Below, piece after piece: positions 27,954-35,853 of a stretch of 64,000 nt of DNA. Positions within the stretch are counted from its first letter, which is position 1, and each line of letters starts with the position of its first letter. A program made the translations under genes and the position numbers. The stretch lies in NCBI GenBank assembly GCA_002304345.1, contig NEUU01000019.1:1-64000 (forward strand), given 5' to 3'. Under the pieces are notes generated by a model. It ran no database searches, was not told the DNA's origin, and worked only from the letters and a program-made list of their open reading frames with translations. Source of the stretch: Verrucomicrobia bacterium Tous-C9LFEB. GTDB lineage: Bacteria > Verrucomicrobiota > Verrucomicrobiia > Methylacidiphilales > UBA1321.

Positions 27954-30730
27954 CGGTTCCTGAATCTTTTCGGCAACGGTTGTGGCAATTGCATCAGCAA
28001 TGGCGCAAGGGGCTGGTGATCGCTCTGATCTTTCGTTGGCTTACCCTCTGTGCTGCGATTGTCTTGGTATATGGATTTTGCGATTTCTGGCTCGGACTGG
28101 AGGTGTCATGGCGGGTGGGGATTACGGCGCTCATCACTGCGGGGCTGATCGGTGCAGGCTGGCGGTGGTTGTGCGGAGTGAACCGACTGACGCTACACGA
28201 TATGGGGCGCCGCGCGGATGAACTGCTTGGAGCATCCCAAGCGTCCATTCTGAGCGCCTATGAATTGCAATTGGAAGCGGAGAAAAAAAGGGAGCGATCT
28301 CCCTTTACCGACTTCCTGATTGATCGCGCGGTGTCGGAAGCGAGCGCACGGTTGCATACGCTTCCAGCGCGTACCAATTATCCGTCACGCGAAGTTCGAC
28401 TGCGTTTGAAAGGGCTATTTATCCTGTTGGGAGTGATCGCCCTGATTGCGGCATGGCAGACGAAGGCGACGACGATTGTTCTCACCCGGATTTTCCAACC
28501 CTTCAATGACCTTGCACCGTACAGCCGTTATCAATTTCGGATAGATCCGAACAATCCTCAGGCACTCTACGGTGGGAGTGCTGATCTGGCTGTGGAGATC
28601 AGCGGTGGGATGGTGAATGGGCCGGTCTGGTTGGTCACGCGTCGTGGCGGGGAGGTGGAGCGTACGCCTTGTTTTCAGGAATCGCCGGTCCGGTTTGCAC
28701 AAAAGATCGAGAATGTCACCGAGCCCATTGATTTCCGCTTTGAAACAGAGCGTGCCCGTTCGAATTGGAAGACCCTGTCGGTACGCTTACAGCCGCACAT
28801 CACCTTGGCGCGGGCGACCGTTACGCCTCCTGCCTATACGCGGCGCGTGGCGAAGAACTTTTTCATTGGTCAGGACAATATGACGGTATTGCGTGGATCC
28901 GAGGTGACCCTGTCGGTGACGAGTAACCGACCGCTCGAGCGGGGCCGATTGATTCTGCGGGGGCGCGAAAATAGTTCGGACGAGAGCGTAATTCCCGCAG
29001 TCAAGGCGGGGGAACACACGGTTCGCTTTTCCTGGAAGGCGGAATCGTCGGCGCAGGTGGAGGTGATGGTCAGCGATGTGCAGGGAGTCGAAAGTCCCGA
29101 GCCTCTCAAATTCATCCAGAAGGTGATTCTGGACGAGCCACCCAGTGTGATCATAACCGATCCACCTCCTTTTTCATTGGCAACGCCGGAAACCATTCTG
29201 ACGTGGCGTGGATATGCTGAGGACGACATCGGACTGCAGCGGGCCGAGTTTGTGCGGGCAGTGACCGGATACCGGGAACGTTCGCGACCACTGGAGGGTT
29301 GTGCCCAGCAGAAGCGGGTGGACTTTCAGCAGGAAATTACGTTGGCAACGGTCGGTGCGCAGCCGGGCGATGTCTTGGAATTTTATTTGCAGGCATCCGA
29401 TACGAATCCGACCATGTTGGGTGTTGCGAGTTCGGATACGGTTCGGGTGCAGATTATCTCGATGGAGAAGTACACGGAATTAATCCGCACGCGTACGACC
29501 GTGGAGGAGTTTGCTGCGCGCTATAAACTCGCGAACGAGAAATTCGATACCGCTGCGAAAGCGCTCGAGGATTTGCAGAAAGTGGCGGCGGATCAAAAAT
29601 CAACGCCGGAGGAAGTCGAGAAGAAATTGCAGGAAGCGCGTCAGAAAGTTGGCGAGTCGAAAGCGTTTTTTGAAGCCCTGCAGAAGGATTTCACGGCATT
29701 TGATGCTGATGGCGGGTTGAAGAAATCGGCTGGAGAGATTTCGGAAGCATTACAAAAAATCTCGCGAAAATTGGATCAAGCCTCGGTCTCCGACCCCAAC
29801 TTGTCCGCGACGGCGGCGGAGTTGGCGGCGCAGATGGCAGGTCCGCAAAAGCAACTCCGTGAGGAGACACGCAAGGGCCAGGACATCGAGCGCGTCGCCA
29901 AGCTAATGGAGAGTGCGCAACGGTTGTCCCAACTGGCACGCGGACAGGAGAGTCTTGTGCGCCGTATTGAGCAGCGTGGCGACGAGGGCTGGCAGCAGCC
30001 CTTGGAACCGCTCGCACAGCGTCAGGAACAACTGCGTCAGGAGCTCGAGCAACTGATTGACGACATTGAAAAACAGAGCGGCGATATCCCCGCGGGGGAA
30101 GAGTATCGAGAACTGGGGGAATCGGCCCGAAAGGTCGCGCAACAACTCAAAAATTTAAAGATTACGCAGGATATGGAAAACGGCACGCAGGCCGGAACAA
30201 ATGGAGATCGTGACGGGGCGGATCGACATGGCCGTGGGGCATTGAAAAAATTAAAAGGTCTGCTTGCGAAATGCGAAGGCACAGGCTTCGGTGCACTGGG
30301 AAATGGCAGGATGACGTTCACTCCAAAGGAAGATATCCGGTCGACGCTGCAGCAAATTTGCAACGGATTGGGACGGCGCTTTGGGAAGAAAGGCGAGACC
30401 AGGGGGAGCGGCGGAACGGGTGGGGGTGGCACGGGCGGTTATGATGACGATGATGGCTATTGGGTGGGAAATATGTCGCCATTGAGCGTGCCGGTATATG
30501 GGCCAATGCGGATTGGCACGCATCCAGCCGAGGATTCAAGCGCCAAGGGGCATCAGGCGCAAGGTGGCGCCGCGGTGGCTCCACTGTTGGACGCCCAATC
30601 GAGTTCTCAGGTGACCCCGACGAACAAGGATAAGCCGCGCGGAGAAACGCTCTCTTCGGAAGATTTGCCGGAAAAATATCGCGATTCCATTTTGCATTAC
30701 TTCACCAATGAACCGAAATCCACTCCATGA
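27950..30730 (+). CDS. Large membrane protein with coiled coil (DUF4175-like)
   Basis: A 926-aa protein. Two or three membrane helices lie at about 19-70 and about 153-170. A beta-rich extracytoplasmic part follows. About residues 505-740 are charged and strongly helical, with heptad-like segments (AAKALEDLQKV, LEQLIDDIEKQSG). The C-terminal ~180 residues are Gly-rich and flexible, with an acidic-aromatic patch YDDDDGYW. This layout fits the DUF4175-type proteins of MoxR/Bat-like operons. It is coupled to the upstream VWA gene (ATGA) and to the next gene. Function is unknown beyond membership in the complex. Confidence 0.8.
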   Translation: MTVPESFRQRLWQLHQQWRKGLVIALIFRWLTLCAAIVLVYGFCDFWLGLEVSWRVGITALITAGLIGAGWRWLCGVNRLTLHDMGRRADELLGASQASILSAYELQLEAEKKRERSPFTDFLIDRAVSEASARLHTLPARTNYPSREVRLRLKGLFILLGVIALIAAWQTKATTIVLTRIFQPFNDLAPYSRYQFRIDPNNPQALYGGSADLAVEISGGMVNGPVWLVTRRGGEVERTPCFQESPVRFAQKIENVTEPIDFRFETERARSNWKTLSVRLQPHITLARATVTPPAYTRRVAKNFFIGQDNMTVLRGSEVTLSVTSNRPLERGRLILRGRENSSDESVIPAVKAGEHTVRFSWKAESSAQVEVMVSDVQGVESPEPLKFIQKVILDEPPSVIITDPPPFSLATPETILTWRGYAEDDIGLQRAEFVRAVTGYRERSRPLEGCAQQKRVDFQQEITLATVGAQPGDVLEFYLQASDTNPTMLGVASSDTVRVQIISMEKYTELIRTRTTVEEFAARYKLANEKFDTAAKALEDLQKVAADQKSTPEEVEKKLQEARQKVGESKAFFEALQKDFTAFDADGGLKKSAGEISEALQKISRKLDQASVSDPNLSATAAELAAQMAGPQKQLREETRKGQDIERVAKLMESAQRLSQLARGQESLVRRIEQRGDEGWQQPLEPLAQRQEQLRQELEQLIDDIEKQSGDIPAGEEYRELGESARKVAQQLKNLKITQDMENGTQAGTNGDRDGADRHGRGALKKLKGLLAKCEGTGFGALGNGRMTFTPKEDIRSTLQQICNGLGRRFGKKGETRGSGGTGGGGTGGYDDDDGYWVGNMSPLSVPVYGPMRIGTHPAEDSSAKGHQAQGGAAVAPLLDAQSSSQVTPTNKDKPRGETLSSEDLPEKYRDSILHYFTNEPKSTP

Positions 30731-31395
30731 ACCAATCCCTGTTATTTCTCCGACTGGCTCTGTTTTTGTGTGTGATCGCCATATTTCCGGCGAGGGCCGA
30801 ATCCAAAAATGGCGTGATCCAATGTGCCAATCTTATTTATGCCGGAACCCAGACTTCACGCTGTTTCAGCGATGAATTTCTGTCCAGCATTCAGAAGAAG
30901 ACATCAGTTGTTACCGAACGTCGCTTCAAGCCGGTCAAGCTGGGTTCAAACGATCTCTTTCAATTTCCCTTTGTCGTGATGACAGGGGAAAGCAGCTTTC
31001 GTCTCTCCGAGGTGGAGCGCGAAAACATGAAGCGCTATCTTTCCAACGGCGGTTTCCTGCTGGCCTCGGCGGGTTGCTCGAGCAAGGACTGGAATAAGTC
31101 TTTCCGCATGGAAATGAAATCCATTCTTCCGGACGCTCCGCTCAAATCGATTCCATTCGAGCACCCAATTTATCAGACGGTCTATCAGATCAAGAAGTTA
31201 ACGCTTTCTCACGGAGGCACGGAAAAGGCCACGCTCGAGGGGATTGAGATTAATGGTCGAATTGTCGCGGTCTATTCTTCAGAAGGGCTCAATGATACCG
31301 CGCACAACAAGGGCTGTTGCTGCTGTGGGGGAAATGAAGTTCAAAATTCGTTGGAAGTGAATGTCAATATTCTCGCCTATGCGCTCATGCATTAA
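30727..31395 (+). CDS. DUF4159 domain protein with Cys-rich C-terminal motif
   Basis: A 222-aa exported protein with a signal peptide (about 1-24, ending PARA). The body matches the DUF4159 family, which usually accompanies MoxR/VWA operons. Near the C-terminus is NKGCCCCGGNE, four consecutive Cys followed by the conserved CGGNE and the ending NVNILAYALMH. The Cys cluster could hold a metal or disulfides. It overlaps the following thiol-redox fusion gene, which makes disulfide handling a sensible idea (inference). The start overlaps the previous stop by ATGA. Confidence 0.88.
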   Translation: MNQSLLFLRLALFLCVIAIFPARAESKNGVIQCANLIYAGTQTSRCFSDEFLSSIQKKTSVVTERRFKPVKLGSNDLFQFPFVVMTGESSFRLSEVERENMKRYLSNGGFLLASAGCSSKDWNKSFRMEMKSILPDAPLKSIPFEHPIYQTVYQIKKLTLSHGGTEKATLEGIEINGRIVAVYSSEGLNDTAHNKGCCCCGGNEVQNSLEVNVNILAYALMH

Positions 31396-34300
31396 AATTC
31401 TGCGATTGATCTGGATCGTAATCGCGCTGATCGGAACGATCCCGCATCTAGGCGCCGTGACAAACGGATCTCCTGATCGAAAGGTACTCACGTTGCCGGT
31501 CTGGCAGACGCGTCTCGACGAGGCTCGCGCCTTGGCCCTGCAGAGTCGCAAGCCGATGTTGATCTACTTTCATTCGCCTACATCGGTCTGGTGTGCCGCC
31601 TTTAAATCCGAAATTCTCAACACGACGCGACTACAGCCTTTGCTGGAACAATTTGTCTTGGTGGAAATTGATCCAACGCGGGATACCGCCACCGCGGGCA
31701 AGTACAAGGTGATGGGCACTCCGGCGGTGAGGTTGCTCACGTCATCGGGTGCGGCCATCAATACCTTGGATGGTGCGATGTCTCTGGATGATTTTGAAGC
31801 TGCCTTGCGCCTCGCCCTGAATCCCGAGTCCGCATTCACAGGGGAGCATCAGGATATGGATGCGCTGTTCGATCAACTGCGGCATGGCAATGTCGCCGCG
31901 CATGTGTGGCCATCGCTGATGATGGCGCTTGGTGATGAGAAAAAGCGTGAGACCGTGCATGAACGTCTGACGGCGTTACAGCCTGTTCCGAGGCAGGAAC
32001 TGGTGTCGCTCTTGGAAGATCCCCGGTTGACGGTTCGTCTCGGCGCGATGGAGATACTGGAAGAATTGGCGGATGATTCCTTCCTCTTTAATCCCTGGAA
32101 GGATGATGGGATGGATGCGAAAGGCGAAGCATTGGATCGGTGGAAGGCGTGGGCTCAAGGTAAGTCTCCGGCGACGATGCTCTCGCGTTCGGTCAAGCTC
32201 ACGCGCGAAGAAGTGGGGGCTTGCGTGCGGGATCTGATTTCGGAGGATCGCGATCGATCTGCGCGGGCCTTGCGGCGATTGAGTTTGAGTGAGCGGGAGA
32301 GTCTGCCTGTGTTGCGCGAGCTGATGGCCAATGACCGGGAGTTGTCCGTGCGCGCCCGTCTTAAGGTTAAGGAATCCATTTATCTTCTCACCTTGCAGGG
32401 ACGCGGTGTTTTAGATGCGGGACAGGTGGCGCATCAATTGGTTTTTGGAAATATGGATAATCGCCTGCAGGCGATTGCAGAACTTGCCAAGGCGCGCGCG
32501 GCTGCAGTGCCGATTCTGATGGAGTTTCTTTTGGATCGAGAGCCGGTCGTTCGTGAGACGGCTTTGGATACGTGTTTTATCGCAGATCCGAGCCGGGCGG
32601 TTTCCTTTCTGGAGAAAAGCTTGCCGCAGGAGAAGGATACGAACGTCTTGCTGTCAGCCAGTCGCGGGCTCGGTTCGGTGGATACGCCGCAAAGCATTGC
32701 TCTTTTGCGTTCCATGCTCGCGGATAGCCGGGAGGAAGTGGTATCGGCGGCGCTACGATCGCTCGGCGAGATGAAGGCTTCCAGCGTCGAGCCGGATATA
32801 CGGCGTTTATTGGAAGATAGCCGTTGGCGCGTGCGGGTTACTGCCATGGAAGCGGCCATGGCCATTCCTCTGAATTCTCTGGCCAAGGAAATCGCGGCTC
32901 ATGTCACGGACCCAGACGAGTTTGTGCGGATCAGCGCGGTTACAGCTTTGGGGAAGTTGGAGGGGAAGCAGCATACCGAGGTGCTGGATCAGGCGTTCTT
33001 CCGGGATGATGCGCTCAAGCCTGCCGTATTGGATGCTTACGAAGCAATCGACCGACCCGTGCCAGCGACATTTATCAAAGGGCTTGAGAACAAACCGCCG
33101 GGAGTTTTGTTATCGGTGCTGAGCGCGATCAATTCCACGAAGGGCGCGAACGCGCTGATTCCACTCTATCTGGTTAAAAACAAGGACATGGATGTGTCCT
33201 GTGCCGCCATACGTGTGATGGCGAAGCGGGGGATGGAGCAATCGAAATGTGTTGAGGCGTTGACAGCGGTTCTCCGCAACGGTCCGGATGAAAAAAGGCT
33301 GGCGGTCTTTGATAGTCTACGGATTAACGAGGTAAAGCAAAGTCTGCAGGCCGTGAAGCGTGGGCCTTCGTCGGTCCAGAATAAATCCCAATCCGTTTTA
33401 AACCAATTCATGCAAAGTCTTGGTCCTGACAGTACGGAGACTTCGACAGGCGATGTGAAGGGCGATTTCGCATCAGCGGTGCTGCTCTGCACCGAATCGA
33501 AGACTTCCTCACTGTTGGCGCAACAGGCCAGTTTGTGCCTGCTCAAAGCAGGCAGCAGCATAGGTCTGGAGAAAATAGGCGATCCGGCAACATTGCCGCT
33601 CGAAGCCCGGCTGGCTCTGGTCGAGTCGCTCGAAGATATGGATTCTGCCAGCGCGCTACTGATCTTCCAGAAGTACAGTCTGGATCCGGCGGAGGAGATT
33701 CGCGTGGGAGCTGTGAAAGGATTTCTCGAACGAAAAAAAATCCCAGTGTCATTGATCATCGGCGCATTGGCCAATTCGGAATCAACTCCGATTACTTCAC
33801 AGATTATCGGCGAATTCAGTCGCGTCACGGAGTCTGAAGTGGAATTTCGAAAGCAAGCGATTGAAGCGTTAAAGTCTGTCAAGAATCCAAAATTGCAAAC
33901 TCTCATTCTCACCGGGATTAACAAACCTTCCCCGACCAACACTTCGGTTGCCTTGGATTTCGTCAAAGTGTCGGACCCATACCAAAGGCGGGCGGCGTGG
34001 TATGCATTTGGCCGCATGGGTCCGGGACAGGTGGCAGAACATGTCGACGAAATTGTTAATGATCCCTCTCCTCTGGTTCGGGAAGTTTTACCGGCCTTGG
34101 TGACTTATCCGAACTACCGCTGGAAGCGCTATGTGGATAAGGACAATTTCAATCTGGCCTATGATTATGATCGCCGGGCCGAAAAAGTGGAATTGACGCC
34201 AGAGGTATCCGAGGCGCTGGTTAAGCTCACAAGCGACCGTGACGCTCATGTGCGGGTGGCGGCCTTTTTAGCTCTCATATCGAATCGGGCGAAAATCGAT

Positions 34301-35722
34301 GTCGAGCAAATGCAACGTGCGATCCAAAACGATCCCGACAGGGAATGGATTGCCAACGCGTTGAGTATTTATTTTGAGCGCAACAAAGACACGGTGCCGG
34401 TGGAGTACGCTTCTCTGCTCGATCTGGCCGAAGCCAAACATCGCGACAGTGACTTCAAGCGCATTCGTGCCCGGTGGAAGCAGGAGGAGACTGGGAGTGC
34501 GGGGACTCAAGTGACGTCCGCGAAGGAGAGTCCTGATACGAATACATCGACGATGGTTTCAGCGGAGCCGATTTCTCCAAAAAACTCTCAACCGACCGCG
34601 CCGGAGCAGGCGATCAAGCTCGTGTTCTTCGAAAGTCCGGGTTGCGCGGAATGTCTCAAAATCGAGAAGATTTTGAAGCGACTGCGCGAAACGGTTCCGG
34701 GACTTGCCATTGAGACCCAGAACATTCGCTCGGCCCGGGCCATGCGACTGAACGAAACGCTTTCGGAGCAGTTTGGGGTTCCGGCCAATCTGCGTCTTGT
34801 CGCGCCAGCGATCTTTACCGGAGGTGGGTTTCTGATCAAAGGAGATATTACGGAAGAGCGGTTGAGCTATCTGATTGCCGCATCTGCAGAAATACCGGAG
34901 AAACAATGGTACCATGTCGAAGAAGCGAAGCTGGCGGAGGCGGATCAAGCCATCACCAGCCGGTACAATCAATTCAATGTGGGACTTATCCTGCTCGCGG
35001 GATTGTTGGATGGAATTAATCCGTGCGCCTTCGCCACGATTATTTTCTTTCTCTCCTATTTGCAGGTGGCTCGTCGAACACCCTCGCAGATTGCTCAAGT
35101 GGGAGTCGCATTTGTGGTGGCCGTATTTCTGACTTACTTCCTGCTCGGCTTGGGGCTTATCGAAGTAGTGGGACGGTTGGTGATCTTCAAGTGGCTGGGT
35201 ACACTGCTGAATGCGGTGCTCGCGCTCTTCTCTCTATTGGTTGCCGCGCTGAGCTTTCGCGACGGTGTTCTCTGTCTGCGGGGGAAGATGACAGAGATGA
35301 CATTGCAACTACCGGAATTACTAAAATCGCGGATTCATACCGTGGTGCGCACTCAGGTTCGACAGTCTCGCTTCGTGCTCGCCGCTTTTGGCTCCGGGGT
35401 TGTTATTTCGCTCTTGGAGCTTGCCTGCACCGGGCAGGTTTACGCTCCGACCATTCTCTTCATGTTCAAAATCGACCAGGGGCGGACGGGTACGCTGTTT
35501 TATCTGCTGGCTTATAATCTGGCATTCATTTTGCCGCTGCTGACAATTTTTCTGCTGTCCTACTTCGGAATGCGCAGCGAGGTGTTTGGAAGATTTTTGA
35601 ACCGCCATGCGGCACTCATCAAGTTTGCTACGGCAGCTCTATTTCTCGTCTTATTTCTGCTAATCGCGATGAGTAGCTTGGGCTCCCCCTCACTTGGCCG
35701 ATTTTTTGGATTAGGGCGCTGA
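31361..35722 (+). CDS. Thioredoxin-HEAT-glutaredoxin-DsbD/CcdA fusion protein
   Basis: A 1453-aa fusion. Order: membrane anchor/signal (about 10-30); thioredoxin-like domain (about 42-135) whose active site is SVWCAAF with a single Cys78 and cis-Pro in GTPAV (119-123); about 800 residues of HEAT-type helical repeats; a second thioredoxin/glutaredoxin-like domain with CAEC (Cys1095, Cys1098); and a six-helix DsbD/CcdA membrane domain. In helix 1, GINPCAFATIIFF carries Cys1222; in helix 4, ELACTGQVYAPTI carries Cys1356. These match the two transmembrane Cys of DsbD, so electrons could pass from cytoplasmic thioredoxin through the membrane to CAEC. It overlaps the DUF4159 gene by 35 bases. The start at 31361 has a GGAAG just upstream; 31379 is an alternative. 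Confidence 0.85.
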   Translation: MSIFSPMRSCIKILRLIWIVIALIGTIPHLGAVTNGSPDRKVLTLPVWQTRLDEARALALQSRKPMLIYFHSPTSVWCAAFKSEILNTTRLQPLLEQFVLVEIDPTRDTATAGKYKVMGTPAVRLLTSSGAAINTLDGAMSLDDFEAALRLALNPESAFTGEHQDMDALFDQLRHGNVAAHVWPSLMMALGDEKKRETVHERLTALQPVPRQELVSLLEDPRLTVRLGAMEILEELADDSFLFNPWKDDGMDAKGEALDRWKAWAQGKSPATMLSRSVKLTREEVGACVRDLISEDRDRSARALRRLSLSERESLPVLRELMANDRELSVRARLKVKESIYLLTLQGRGVLDAGQVAHQLVFGNMDNRLQAIAELAKARAAAVPILMEFLLDREPVVRETALDTCFIADPSRAVSFLEKSLPQEKDTNVLLSASRGLGSVDTPQSIALLRSMLADSREEVVSAALRSLGEMKASSVEPDIRRLLEDSRWRVRVTAMEAAMAIPLNSLAKEIAAHVTDPDEFVRISAVTALGKLEGKQHTEVLDQAFFRDDALKPAVLDAYEAIDRPVPATFIKGLENKPPGVLLSVLSAINSTKGANALIPLYLVKNKDMDVSCAAIRVMAKRGMEQSKCVEALTAVLRNGPDEKRLAVFDSLRINEVKQSLQAVKRGPSSVQNKSQSVLNQFMQSLGPDSTETSTGDVKGDFASAVLLCTESKTSSLLAQQASLCLLKAGSSIGLEKIGDPATLPLEARLALVESLEDMDSASALLIFQKYSLDPAEEIRVGAVKGFLERKKIPVSLIIGALANSESTPITSQIIGEFSRVTESEVEFRKQAIEALKSVKNPKLQTLILTGINKPSPTNTSVALDFVKVSDPYQRRAAWYAFGRMGPGQVAEHVDEIVNDPSPLVREVLPALVTYPNYRWKRYVDKDNFNLAYDYDRRAEKVELTPEVSEALVKLTSDRDAHVRVAAFLALISNRAKIDVEQMQRAIQNDPDREWIANALSIYFERNKDTVPVEYASLLDLAEAKHRDSDFKRIRARWKQEETGSAGTQVTSAKESPDTNTSTMVSAEPISPKNSQPTAPEQAIKLVFFESPGCAECLKIEKILKRLRETVPGLAIETQNIRSARAMRLNETLSEQFGVPANLRLVAPAIFTGGGFLIKGDITEERLSYLIAASAEIPEKQWYHVEEAKLAEADQAITSRYNQFNVGLILLAGLLDGINPCAFATIIFFLSYLQVARRTPSQIAQVGVAFVVAVFLTYFLLGLGLIEVVGRLVIFKWLGTLLNAVLALFSLLVAALSFRDGVLCLRGKMTEMTLQLPELLKSRIHTVVRTQVRQSRFVLAAFGSGVVISLLELACTGQVYAPTILFMFKIDQGRTGTLFYLLAYNLAFILPLLTIFLLSYFGMRSEVFGRFLNRHAALIKFATAALFLVLFLLIAMSSLGSPSLGRFFGLGR

Positions 35723-35734
35723 CATCGAGGCCAA

Positions 35735-35756
35735 AAGAGCCGTCTTGCCAGCTCTT
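35735..35756. terminator. Weak stem-loop after the MoxR operon
   Basis: AAGAGC and GCTCTT arms enclose a 10-base loop, 13 bases after the last stop of the operon. The stem is short and there is no T-run, so this is only a candidate. Confidence 0.25.
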
Positions 35757-35853
35757 GAGCTTGCGGGAATGATGGGTGGGCGGTTCGAGAATATTCATTC
35801 TATAAAAAGCCGCTTTGAGTAAAATAACCATTTTCAAAATCGAGCAAAGAGAT

